The translations under genes were made by a program, and so were the position numbers. From Marinobacter gelidimuriae (GTDB lineage: Bacteria; Pseudomonadota; Gammaproteobacteria; Pseudomonadales; Oleiphilaceae): DNA of 64,000 bases. Positions 28,580 to 37,008 of this stretch are shown here, one piece after another. Numbering within the stretch: the first letter of the stretch is position 1; every line of letters begins with the position of its first letter. The notes below the pieces were generated by a model, which made no database searches, was not told where the DNA came from, and worked only from the letters and a program-made list of their open reading frames with translations. Location: positions 41,979 through 105,978 of the forward strand of contig NZ_KB889875.1 of the NCBI RefSeq assembly GCF_000372805.1, written 5' to 3'.

Positions 28580-29620
28580 ATGACCAAGCACCTAAGCCTG
28601 CAAGACCAAACCACGGAGTTTTTGCTATACACCGCACCCAGCGGCGAAATAAAGGTGGAAGTGCTGCTGAGTAATGAGACTATTTGGCTAACGCAGGAGC
28701 GCATGGCCGAGCTGTTTGGCGTACAGCGCCCTGCTATCACCAAGCACTTAAAGAAACTATTTGAGAGCGAAGAATTAGATCAGCAAGTGGTATGTTCCAT
28801 TTTGGAACATACCACAGAGCACGGCGCTATCGCGGGCAAAACCCAAACCAATAAGGTCAAATACTACAACCTTGACGCGGTTATTTCTGTTGGCTATCGG
28901 GTGAATTCTGCTCAAGCCACTCAGTTCCGGATATGGGCAACTCAACTGATTAAAGAATACATCATCAAGGGCTTTGCCATGGATGATGAGCGCTTAAAAA
29001 ATGGCTCATTTTTTGGTAAAGACTACTTTAAAGAGTTGCTGGAGCGGGTACGCTCAATCCGCGCCAGCGAGCGTCGCGTCTATCAACAGATTACCGACAT
29101 TTTTGCCGAGTGCAGCATTGATTACGACTCAAAATCAGAAACCACTCGATTGTTTTACGCCCACGTGCAAGACAAGTTTCATTTTGCTATTACCGGCCAC
29201 ACGGCGGCGGAAATAATCTCGCTGAATGCTGATGCCACTACGCCGTTTATGGGTATGACCAGCTATAAAAACGCCCCGGCAGGCCGCGTATTAAAATCAG
29301 ACACTGTTGTTGCGAAAAACTATTTGAGTGAAAGCGATATTAGAAAATTGGAGCGCACGGTATCGTCGTTTTTTGATTACATCGAAGGCATTATTGAGCG
29401 CCGCAACACCTTTACCATGGAAGCCTTTGCCGAGAGCGTTAATAAGTTTTTAGCCTTCAATGAATATCAAGTATTGGAAGGTTATGGTCGCGTATCGCGC
29501 AAAGTTGCTGAGCAAAAGGCTTCCCTGGAATACGAGCAATTTAACAAGCAACAAAAAATCGAATCAGATTTTGACCGAACAGTGCAAAAGCTACGGCAAA
29601 AAAAGGACGCAGAGAAATGA
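28580..29620 (+). CDS. rhuM: RhuM family protein
   Basis: A 346-aa protein of the RhuM (virulence-associated, KilA-N/Bro-like HTH) family, which occurs beside restriction-modification and defence genes; its activity is unknown. The N-terminal [20 protein letters not shown] and [22 protein letters not shown] helix-turn-helix, then [21 protein letters not shown] and [16 protein letters not shown], are diagnostic. The C-terminal third is a coiled-coil ([15 protein letters not shown]). It is placed between hsdS and hsdR; its end overlaps hsdR by 4 bases, so it belongs to the hsd transcription unit. Possibly a regulator or an accessory anti-phage component. Confidence 0.9.
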   Translation: MTKHLSLQDQTTEFLLYTAPSGEIKVEVLLSNETIWLTQERMAELFGVQRPAITKHLKKLFESEELDQQVVCSILEHTTEHGAIAGKTQTNKVKYYNLDAVISVGYRVNSAQATQFRIWATQLIKEYIIKGFAMDDERLKNGSFFGKDYFKELLERVRSIRASERRVYQQITDIFAECSIDYDSKSETTRLFYAHVQDKFHFAITGHTAAEIISLNADATTPFMGMTSYKNAPAGRVLKSDTVVAKNYLSESDIRKLERTVSSFFDYIEGIIERRNTFTMEAFAESVNKFLAFNEYQVLEGYGRVSRKVAEQKASLEYEQFNKQQKIESDFDRTVQKLRQKKDAEK

Positions 29621-32600
29621 CTACCTACACCCCCATAGCCGAATCGAAGCACTTTATTGTTCTCGATAAATACACCAAGGCATGGCCAATGGCTGACAGC
29701 TACCAAAGCGAAGATGCTTTAGAGCGTGAGCTTGTTCAAGACTTGCAAAACCAGGGTTATGAATTTGTCCCTGGTTTGAGCACGCCTGAGAAGATGCTGG
29801 CTAACGTGCGTGTGCAGTTGCAAACTTTGAATAATGTGCAGTTTGCAGAGGGTGAGTGGTTACGCTTTGTAGAAACTTATTTGGATCGACCCAGCGACGG
29901 CATTACCGATAAGGCCCGCAAAATTCATGATGATTATATCCATGATTTTGTGTTTGACGATGGCCGTATTCAAAATATTTACCTGCTCGATAAAAACAAT
30001 ATTGCCCGTAACAAGGTGCAAGTCATTAAGCAGTTTGAACAAACCGGAAGCTACGCGAACCGTTACGATGTCACTATTTTGGTGAATGGCTTGCCGCTGG
30101 TGCAAGTTGAACTAAAAAAACGCGGTGTGGCGATTCGCGAGGCGTTTAATCAAGTACACCGCTACAGCAAGGAGAGCTTCAACACAGATAACTCTTTGTA
30201 TAAATATTTGCAGTTATTTGTGATTTCCAACGGTACCGACACCCGCTATTTTGCTAATACCGTGAAGCGCAATATTAACAGTTTCGATTTCACCATGAAC
30301 TGGGCGAAGGCCGATAACGGGCTGATCAAAGACTTAAAGGACTTTACCACTACCTTCTTCCAGAAGAATACCCTGCTTAATGTGCTGCTGCATTTTTCGG
30401 TGTTTGATGTGAGCAATACTTTGCTGGTGATGCGCCCGTACCAGATCGCTGCTACTGAGCGAATTTTGTGGAAAATTAAAAGTGCTTATCAGTCAAAAAA
30501 CTGGAGCAACACAGAAAGCGGTGGTTTTATTTGGCATACCACCGGCTCTGGTAAAACCTTAACCAGTTTTAAAGCGGCGCGTCTGGCCACCGAGTTGGAG
30601 TTTATCGACAAGGTGTTTTTTGTGGTCGATCGAAAAGACCTCGATTACCAAACCATGAAAGAATACCAGCGCTTTTCACCCGATAGTGTCAACGGTTCTG
30701 ACAGCACCGCGGGGCTAAAGCGCAATCTGGATAAAGACGACAATAAAATCATTGTCACCACCATCCAAAAGCTCAACAATCTGATAAAGGGAGAAGGCGA
30801 TCTAGCCATTTACCACAAGCAAGTGGTATTTATTTTTGATGAATGCCACCGCAGCCAGTTTGGTGAAGCGCAGAAAAATTTGCAGCGAAAGTTTAAGCGC
30901 TATTATCAGTTTGGCTTCACGGGTACGCCGATCTTTCCACAAAATGCCCTGGGTGCTGAAACCACCGCCAGCGTGTTTGGCCGTGAGATGCACTCTTACG
31001 TGATTACTGATGCTATTCGTGATGAAAAGGTGTTGAAGTTTAAGGTCGATTACAATGATGTGCGCCCGCAGTTTAAAGTGTTTGAAGCTGAGCAAGACGA
31101 GAAAAAGCTGACGGCGGCGGAAAACAAGCACGCCTTATTGCACCCAGACCGTATTCGGGAAATTTCGCGGTATATTCTAAATAATTATCGTCAAAAAACC
31201 CATCGCAAACAAGCGGGTAGCAACGGCTTTAATGCCATGTTTGCCGTCAGCAGTGTTGATGCTGCCAAGCTGTATTATGAAACGCTGAGCCAATTGCAGG
31301 CCGATCCTTTATATCAAGAAAAGAATAAGCCACTGAAAATTGCCACCATCTTCTCGTTTGCCGCCAATGAAGAGCAAAATGCTGTGGGCGACATTCCGGA
31401 CGAAAGTTTTGACGTGTCGGCCATGAACAGCAGCGCCAAGGAGTTTTTAAGCGCCGCGATTTCCGACTACAATGTCCTTTTTAAAACCAACTTCGGTGTA
31501 GATAGCAACGGATTTCAAAACTATTACCGTGACTTGGCCAAGCGCGTTAAATCTAAGGAAGTTGACCTGCTGATTGTGGTCGGCATGTTTTTAACCGGCT
31601 TTAATGCCCCCATGCTGAACACCCTTTTTGTGGATAAAAACCTGCGTTATCACGGTTTAATGCAGGCCTATTCGCGCACCAACCGTATTTATGATGCCAC
31701 CAAGACCTTCGGCAATATCGTGACTTTTCGGGATTTGGAAAAAGCGACGATTGACTCCATTACCCTGTTCGGTGTTAAAAACACCAAAGATGTGGTGCTT
31801 GAAAAAAGTTACAGAGAATACATGGATGGCTTTACCGATGTTGTCACGGGTGAAGCGCGGCGTGGTTTTATGGATGTGGTCTCGGAATTGGAACAACGCT
31901 TTCCTGACCCGGATAAGATTGTTTTAGAAAAAGACAAGAAAGACTTTGCTAAAGTATTTGGCGAGTACTTGCGCGCAGAGAATATCCTGCAAAACTACGA
32001 CGAGTTTGCCAGCCTGAAGGCCTTGCAAAACGTTGATGTAAGCGACCAAGAGGCAGCTGAAGTCTTCAAGGCTGAGCACTACTTAGGTGATGAAGATTTA
32101 GCGACGTTACAAACTATCAGAATGCCAGCTGAACGAAAGGTTCAGGATTATCGTTCAACCTATAATGACATTCGGGATTGGTTGCGCCGCGAAAAATCAG
32201 CTGAAAACCAGGCTCAATCTAACCTTGATTGGGACGATGTGGTATTTGAAGTGGACTTGCTTAAGTCGCAAGAAATTAACCTTGATTATATACTCGAGCT
32301 AATTTTCGAGCAAAACAAAAAGAAAAAAACCAAGAGTGAATTAATCGAAGAAGTGCGCCGGTTGATTCGTGCGAGCCTGGATAATCGAGCGAAAGAAATC
32401 CTGATTGTCGACTTTATCAACCAGACCGACCTCGACGATATTGGCGATAAGGCCACTATTATTGACGAGTTCTTTAAATTTGCACAGGCAGAGCAGAGCC
32501 GTGAGGCAGAAGAGCTGATTCGTTCAGAGGGCTTGAATGAAGACGCGGCTAAGCGCTATATCACCGCCTCTCTGAAACGAGAATATGCCAGCGAGAACGG

Positions 32601-32730
32601 CACAGAGTTAAACTCAACATTGCCTAAAATGAGCCCGCTGAATCCACAGTACAAAACCAAGAAGCAGAGCGTTTTTCAAAAATTCGCTGCGTTCGTTGAG
32701 AAATTTAAAGGCGTGGGTGGGCAGATTTAG
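29617..32730 (+). CDS. hsdR: Type I restriction endonuclease subunit HsdR
   Basis: A 1037-aa motor-nuclease, close in length to the EcoR124 HsdR. The N-terminal PD-(D/E)xK nuclease is visible ([21 protein letters not shown] then ExK near residues 150-165). The SF2 helicase has [16 protein letters not shown] (near 308), DECHRSQFG (near 408), GFTGTPIF, and the RecA2 motifs around [19 protein letters not shown]. The C-terminal helical domain is long and complete, with no frameshift. It starts by a 4-base overlap with rhuM. The end is followed by 57 bases and the convergent 188-aa gene. TSS and promoter appear to be shared with hsdM. Confidence 0.95.
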   Translation: MTTYTPIAESKHFIVLDKYTKAWPMADSYQSEDALERELVQDLQNQGYEFVPGLSTPEKMLANVRVQLQTLNNVQFAEGEWLRFVETYLDRPSDGITDKARKIHDDYIHDFVFDDGRIQNIYLLDKNNIARNKVQVIKQFEQTGSYANRYDVTILVNGLPLVQVELKKRGVAIREAFNQVHRYSKESFNTDNSLYKYLQLFVISNGTDTRYFANTVKRNINSFDFTMNWAKADNGLIKDLKDFTTTFFQKNTLLNVLLHFSVFDVSNTLLVMRPYQIAATERILWKIKSAYQSKNWSNTESGGFIWHTTGSGKTLTSFKAARLATELEFIDKVFFVVDRKDLDYQTMKEYQRFSPDSVNGSDSTAGLKRNLDKDDNKIIVTTIQKLNNLIKGEGDLAIYHKQVVFIFDECHRSQFGEAQKNLQRKFKRYYQFGFTGTPIFPQNALGAETTASVFGREMHSYVITDAIRDEKVLKFKVDYNDVRPQFKVFEAEQDEKKLTAAENKHALLHPDRIREISRYILNNYRQKTHRKQAGSNGFNAMFAVSSVDAAKLYYETLSQLQADPLYQEKNKPLKIATIFSFAANEEQNAVGDIPDESFDVSAMNSSAKEFLSAAISDYNVLFKTNFGVDSNGFQNYYRDLAKRVKSKEVDLLIVVGMFLTGFNAPMLNTLFVDKNLRYHGLMQAYSRTNRIYDATKTFGNIVTFRDLEKATIDSITLFGVKNTKDVVLEKSYREYMDGFTDVVTGEARRGFMDVVSELEQRFPDPDKIVLEKDKKDFAKVFGEYLRAENILQNYDEFASLKALQNVDVSDQEAAEVFKAEHYLGDEDLATLQTIRMPAERKVQDYRSTYNDIRDWLRREKSAENQAQSNLDWDDVVFEVDLLKSQEINLDYILELIFEQNKKKKTKSELIEEVRRLIRASLDNRAKEILIVDFINQTDLDDIGDKATIIDEFFKFAQAEQSREAEELIRSEGLNEDAAKRYITASLKREYASENGTELNSTLPKMSPLNPQYKTKKQSVFQKFAAFVEKFKGVGGQI

Positions 32731-32787
32731 GCGTGCCTGTAGGCGAATCAATGGATAGTAGGAGTGTGCGTAACCAATTGCTGCACA

Positions 32788-33354
32788 TTAATAAATTGCT
32801 CGCTGCACTCCTATTTTTCCAGTGAGCAAGGTGTAGCGGATTATAAAGAGTGGATCAAATTCAGGTAAAGTCTCGAGCGTGGCTTTATCCTCCATTTTTT
32901 GCGGTTCATTCAGAATAAGAATAGGACGGTTGGCTTTGGTTACATCGATGGGGCGACGCGGCCTGTATGCATAAGCCCTGTAGTTTCGGATTGACTCTGA
33001 TCCTGCTACCCGCTTCCGAGCTTCACGAAACGCAACATCCCAGCTGTCATCGGCGGTTGGCATGCCGTTTTTCCCGAGTGGGGTTACCCTGAGTTCTTCA
33101 CGACGCGCATTCACCTTAGCTGCGTATTCAGGGTTCATTGGGTTAATGCCTCGCCGGCGGTCGGCAGCGTCGGAAATTGAATCAAGCTGGTTATCGGATT
33201 CTTCCGGAAACAATTCAAAATGCAGGGTACGTGCAAGCTGTGAAACTTGCTGGTTACGAGCCTCTTCTTCGTTTACCCGTTTGATGTCAGCTTCGCTCAA
33301 ACCCTCGCGTGTTTTTTGATACGCGCGGGCTTCTTCTTTTTTAAAGCGGTTCAT
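32788..33354 (-). CDS. Hypothetical protein downstream of an island operator
   Basis: Not recognised. A 188-aa soluble, highly charged protein. The first 40 residues (MNRFKKEEARAYQKTREGLS, then EADIKRVNEEEARNQQ) are a predicted coiled coil. A middle part (RRRGINPMNPEYAAKVNARR) is basic. The C-terminus ends in a hydrophobic FDPLFIIRYTLLTG. ATG 33354 follows AAGGAAAA. Upstream are a TATTAT-like -10 and operator copy 2, overlapping the -35 zone, so it is probably repressed by the island regulator. It converges on hsdR. Confidence 0.6.
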   Translation of the reverse strand: MNRFKKEEARAYQKTREGLSEADIKRVNEEEARNQQVSQLARTLHFELFPEESDNQLDSISDAADRRRGINPMNPEYAAKVNARREELRVTPLGKNGMPTADDSWDVAFREARKRVAGSESIRNYRAYAYRPRRPIDVTKANRPILILNEPQKMEDKATLETLPEFDPLFIIRYTLLTGKIGVQRAIY

Positions 33355-33410
33355 AAGTTTTCCTTGGCAGAATTCATTGACAGCTTTTAAAGGACAAAAC
33401 GATAATAGCG

Positions 33411-33441
33411 GATGTTTGCGACATTTAGTGTCGCAAACATC
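33411..33441. promoter_or_regulatory. Island operator copy 2
   Basis: Perfect inverted repeat with 13-base arms (33411-33423 and 33429-33441) and a 5-base centre; the 19-base core TGCGACA-N5-TGTCGCA is at 33417-33435. Reading toward the 188-aa gene, a TATTAT -10 lies just beyond it, so a protein bound here would cover the -35 region. It also lies 60 bases beyond the end of the WYL gene. Confidence 0.8.
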
Positions 33442-33500
33442 GTAATTCTAGGTTTGAACGGTAAATGCACTGAAGAGCGTGTTCTACAATCCGTGCTTGG

Positions 33501-34475
33501 TCAGCTTTGCTTCAGAAATTCCGCCGGCTCCAGAATTTTAAGCTCTGTTTCTATTCGTCGCGACAACCATCGGCGTAGCTGCGGGCTGTCTTCTATATAG
33601 GTGGTGACGATGTAATGGCTCGGGCTGTCGCTGCTCCGTTCCAGGCTCTGCTCCCGGCCAATGGGGCGGTTGAACAGGGCCTCGGCCAGGGGCTGATTTG
33701 CGCGAATTACTAACCGAAACGAGCCCTCCATACCTAGCGCGAACTGCTGCGCAAGGTCCGGCTCCAGTGAACTGTCGTTAAAGCTCAGGCTGGCGCTTGC
33801 TTGGGTAATGCGGTGTAGCGGGATCAGTTGAATGCTGTCGTCGATGGTGTTGGCGTCGGGATTTTCGGCGAGTAGATACAGAACCTCTTCCTGTAGCAGC
33901 AGGCGCAATGGCTGAAGTTTGCTGTAGGTTGTCTCGCCATTCAGCGTTGTGACTGTCAGGTCCAGAGCATCGGTGTCTCTAAGTGCGTCTTCGATAATGC
34001 TTTGTACCTCTGCATTAATGGGCGGCGACTCCGGGCGCATGAGGTCAGGCAGGTACTGGATCAGCTGCATCCATTGTTGAGTGTCGCGGTTTTGGGCGGC
34101 TGTTGCGGTTGCTTGTTCCCACAGGGAATCCAGGCGGTTGTAAACGCCGCGGGGTAATCGGTTGTAGGCCTGCTGTTTTAATAGGGTAAGGGCTAAAGCC
34201 GCGTCGCTGTTGTTGATCAGCGTTTCCGGTAACAGGCCTTTAAGGCTTGTTAAATGCCAGTAACTTGCTCGCCCGTTATCGCCCTGGTTGTCTTCACAAT
34301 AAATGGCTTGCGGGAACGTATCGAGAAGGCTGGCCAGATCCCGCTCCACGCTGCGTTTGCTGGTGGCATAGCCGCGCTCCCCGAGGATTTTGTGGATTTC
34401 TTTGGTGGACTTCGCCTGGCCCGGGCGAGGGAGAATTTTAAGTATTTCAATTTGCCGTTGAAGCTGAGTCGCCAT
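33501..34475 (-). CDS. WYL-domain transcriptional regulator
   Basis: A 324-aa protein with an N-terminal winged HTH (QLQRQIEILKILPRPGQA, TKEIHKILGERGYATSKRSVERDL) and a C-terminal WYL ligand-binding domain (SKLQPLRLLLQEEVLYLLAE, LIPLHRITQASAS) followed by a WCX-like extension (FRLVIRANQPLAEALF, SPQLRRWLSRR). WYL regulators such as BrxR/CapW bind palindromic operators and repress phage-defence genes. Here it lies 22 bases after the ADP-ribosylglycohydrolase gene, probably in one operon with it. I infer that it binds the three repeated operators of the island. The effector is unknown; a nucleotide is a reasonable guess. Confidence 0.88.
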   Translation of the reverse strand: MATQLQRQIEILKILPRPGQAKSTKEIHKILGERGYATSKRSVERDLASLLDTFPQAIYCEDNQGDNGRASYWHLTSLKGLLPETLINNSDAALALTLLKQQAYNRLPRGVYNRLDSLWEQATATAAQNRDTQQWMQLIQYLPDLMRPESPPINAEVQSIIEDALRDTDALDLTVTTLNGETTYSKLQPLRLLLQEEVLYLLAENPDANTIDDSIQLIPLHRITQASASLSFNDSSLEPDLAQQFALGMEGSFRLVIRANQPLAEALFNRPIGREQSLERSSDSPSHYIVTTYIEDSPQLRRWLSRRIETELKILEPAEFLKQS

Positions 34476-34497
34476 GGGTACGGTGCATTCCCTGTCG

Positions 34498-35403
34498 TTA
34501 TTCGCTTTGAGGCGTCATGCCGATTAACCGCTTGGCCAATGTTTCCATGTGACGTTTGCCCACCAACACGTTTAGCCAGCCTTCGGGAATTCCGGCGATG
34601 CCATAATGGCACCCAGCGAGTTGGCCGGTTACGGCGGCGACGGTATCGCAATCATCACCAAGGTTGGCGGCGGTGAGCAATGCGGATTCCAGCGAACTGG
34701 TTGATGCGAAGCACCAAAGGGCGGCTTCCAGGGTGTCGACCACATAACTTTTGGCCTTGATCAGCGTCTCTGGCTTATTGAGGTATTCGCCCCGGGCTAA
34801 TGCCAGGATTTTTTTGCTTTGCCAAGCTTGGTCAGCCGCTGCCGATAGCGCGTCGGATTTGTCCTCGCCAAGTAGCAAGTGGTGAAGGATAAGGGCGAGC
34901 AATTCACTGGCTTCCAGACACTCTTGGGCACCATGCGTGGTGCGTGTGGCCTCCCGCGCCCAAAGGCGTAAAAGTGCCGTGTCCGGGTGGGCGGCGAGCA
35001 CAACAGGAAGAAGGCGCATCAGACCGCCGTTCCCTGCGGCCAGGGGGTGAGTGGAACCCGAGAAGGCCTCACCGGTGTCTTTGAATTTCTTCAGTGCTGC
35101 ACCGAGGGTGTTGCCTGGAGCCAGTGCCAGCTCACACGGCCAACCTTCTTTGCGATCGTAAAACCCCTCGTAACGGCGCATTTGATCGGCGGGATCAAAG
35201 CCGTTTGTCTTAGCCAGGCTTTCTCCCAGGCACAACGCCAGTCCCGTATCGTCGGACCACTGGCCGACCGGAAGGTAACGGCGGGTGCTGTGCATATCTG
35301 TGATTTCAGTGCTTCCACGGGGACTGAATTCAACGCCGTTGGCCAGAGCATCTCCACAAGCCAGTGCTAAAAGTCCACCGAGTGCGCGATCATTCAGGGT
35401 CAT
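34498..35403 (-). CDS. ADP-ribosylglycohydrolase family protein (intact copy)
   Basis: A 301-aa DraG/ARH-type hydrolase expected to remove ADP-ribose from a protein, nucleic acid or small molecule. Metal-site motifs are complete: ACGDAL (16-20), QWSDDTGLA with D51, D52 and T53, GNGGLMRLLP, and NLGDDCDTVAAVTGQLAG with D250, D251, D253 and T254. ATG 35403 is chosen because the protein begins MTLNDRALGGLLALACGD; longer frames run into the divergent gene. Operator copy 3 lies 55 bases upstream. The gene probably forms an operon with the WYL regulator. Confidence 0.9.
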   Translation of the reverse strand: MTLNDRALGGLLALACGDALANGVEFSPRGSTEITDMHSTRRYLPVGQWSDDTGLALCLGESLAKTNGFDPADQMRRYEGFYDRKEGWPCELALAPGNTLGAALKKFKDTGEAFSGSTHPLAAGNGGLMRLLPVVLAAHPDTALLRLWAREATRTTHGAQECLEASELLALILHHLLLGEDKSDALSAAADQAWQSKKILALARGEYLNKPETLIKAKSYVVDTLEAALWCFASTSSLESALLTAANLGDDCDTVAAVTGQLAGCHYGIAGIPEGWLNVLVGKRHMETLAKRLIGMTPQSE

Positions 35404-35457
35404 GGTTTTTCCGGTTGTTTGGGTGATGTCACTGTGGAGTTCATTATTATAGCCGGT

Positions 35458-35476
35458 TGCGACAAAATGTGACGCA
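35458..35476. promoter_or_regulatory. Island operator copy 3
   Basis: TGCGACA-N5-TGACGCA, one mismatch from the perfect 19-base repeat of copies 1 and 2 with identical spacing. It lies in the 113-base space between two divergent ADP-ribosylglycohydrolase genes, so one site could serve both promoters, including that of the operon that contains the WYL gene (autoregulation). A possible -35 TTGCGA overlaps its left arm. Confidence 0.72.
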
Positions 35477-35516
35477 TAGAGTGTATAGGCTGTTTCCATC
35501 ATCAAGGAGACGGCAA

Positions 35517-36446
35517 ATGAAAAACAACACCGAATTTGCGAAAAGTATACTGCTGGGTTTGGCTTGTGGCGACGCGCTGGGAGCCACCGTTGAGTTTCGA
35601 CGCCGGGATACCTTCCCGCTGCATACGGAAATGACCGGGGGTGGCGCATTCAATGTAAAGCCTGGCGAGTGGACGGATGATACCTCTATGGCTTTGTGCC
35701 TGGCACAGAGCATAGTTCAGTGCTAGGGGTTTGACTCGAAAGACCAGCTTGAACGCTATCTTCGTTGGATGAACGAAGGGTATTTGTCGTGCCACGACTG
35801 CTGCATTGATATTGGCGGTACCACTCGCAACGCCTTAAAGCGTTTTGAGCAAACTGGTGTGAGTTACGCCGGTACGGATAACCCGTTCGAAAGCGGTAAC
35901 GGTGGGATTATGCGCCTGGCGCCAGCCATTTTTGCGAGTATGGACCGCGCTAAGGCTTTGGAACATGTGATTGATAGCAGCCGCACAACACATGCCAGTG
36001 CAGACTGCCTGGATGCGGCGGAGTTACTGGGTGCCATTCTCTGGGAGCTGCGCGAGGGTAAGGCGTTGAAAGCGGTGCTTGAAGATCTGCCTGACACGTT
36101 CGAGCGAGGTATGAAAATTGGCCGAATCAAGCGTGGGTTTTTTCGCACGCTTGGGCGTGAGCAGGTCTCATCAAGTGGCTACGTGATCGACACCTTGGAG
36201 GCTGCGCTCTGGTCCTGTTACCACTCGGAGGATTTCGAAGCCGCACTCATTACAGCGGTGAATCTGGGAGACGATGCCGACACGGTGGGGGCAGTTACGG
36301 GACAGATCGCGGGTGCGGCATGGGGCAAATCCGGCATACCCTCGCGGTGGCTAAACAGCTTGGTATGGCGGAGCCAAATTGAGGACATGGCCAATGGATT
36401 GGGGCGGCTGGTAAGTTGCATATCGGGCGAAGAACATGCGGTTTAG
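35517..36446 (+). pseudogene. Second ADP-ribosylglycohydrolase, interrupted by an amber codon
   Basis: From ATG 35517 (site AAGGAGA) the frame encodes the family start ([20 protein letters not shown] and [14 protein letters not shown]) and then meets TAG at 35724-35726, codon 70. The same frame continues open to 36446 and restores the rest of the fold (DSKDQLERYLRWMNEGY, GNGGIMRLAPA, NLGDDADTVGAVTGQIAG). With one residue at the stop it would be 309 aa. The break is a point mutation rather than a frameshift. Possible explanations are a pseudogene, readthrough by an amber suppressor, or reinitiation at ATG 35769, which would lack the first metal motif. Confidence 0.8.
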
Positions 36447-36459
36447 ACCCGCCTGGTTA

Positions 36460-37008
36460 TCAAACCGACTGCTGCCGCTGATCATGCACCCGCGCCTCAA
36501 TCCCCAAAGCCCTCAACTGTTTAAAGTGCGCGCGGGCCTGATCCAAAACCACCGAATCATTTTGAGCAATCAGTGCCAGCCGCTTGAACTGATCGGCGTG
36601 AGCTGGTAATTCAGTGCAGAGGATAATCACGGTATCCCAGTCTTCGGCGGCTGGCGGATGCAGCAGGATGCCGACGGGGTCTTTGCAGGGCGTGTTGGCT
36701 TCGGACATTACACTGTGGGGAATGAAGGCATCCGGGCTGAAGTTCCACAGCAGGTCGTCCATTTCCTGAGCGTGTTCTGGGGTGTCGCACACAATGCCCA
36801 CGCGGTCCCCTTGCTGCCAGGCCTTGTTGACCAGCTTGGCGGCGTGTAGATTGCGTGCGGCGGGGGTGTCCTGGCGCAGGATATGGAACCAATAGCGCTG
36901 GTTTTTTTCCTCCTGTTTGGCCTGGGGTGCGTTAGAGGGTACGGAGGCACCGGCAGCAGCGCTGCCGGTTTCCGTCGTGTGCATAGCAGGCGGCTTATTT
37001 GCCTGCAT
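36460..37008 (-). CDS. holC: DNA polymerase III chi subunit
   Basis: HolC contacts SSB and the psi subunit in the clamp-loader complex. The 182-aa protein has the typical YWFHILRQDTPAARNLHAAKL start of the fold and DRVGIVCDTPEHAQEMDDLLW, HSVMSEAN and DPVGILL. The first 38 residues (with SAAAGASVPSNAPQAK) are an extension; ATG 37008 overlaps the pepA stop, while ATG 36984 would give a 174-aa product starting MHTTETG. Neither has a strong ribosome site. valS, its usual neighbour downstream, is displaced by the island. Confidence 0.88.
   Translation of the reverse strand: MQANKPPAMHTTETGSAAAGASVPSNAPQAKQEEKNQRYWFHILRQDTPAARNLHAAKLVNKAWQQGDRVGIVCDTPEHAQEMDDLLWNFSPDAFIPHSVMSEANTPCKDPVGILLHPPAAEDWDTVIILCTELPAHADQFKRLALIAQNDSVVLDQARAHFKQLRALGIEARVHDQRQQSV

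Noticed and set aside
32759..32813. Inverted TAGGAGTG/CACTCCTA with T run near the hsdR end as a terminator
   Set aside because: The loop of about 39 bases is too long for a standard terminator and it overlaps the neighbouring coding end.
23461..34515. Direct repeat GCTTTGAGGCGT at 23461-23472 and 34504-34515 as possible island attachment sites
   Set aside because: A 12-base match is expected by chance many times in 64 kb, and the second copy is inside the end of a coding gene rather than at the island border.
35404..35649. N-terminal extension of the minus-strand ADP-ribosylglycohydrolase (383 codons)
   Set aside because: The extension overlaps the divergent gene's start and operator copy 3 and does not match family sequence; the start at 35403 gives the normal N-terminus.
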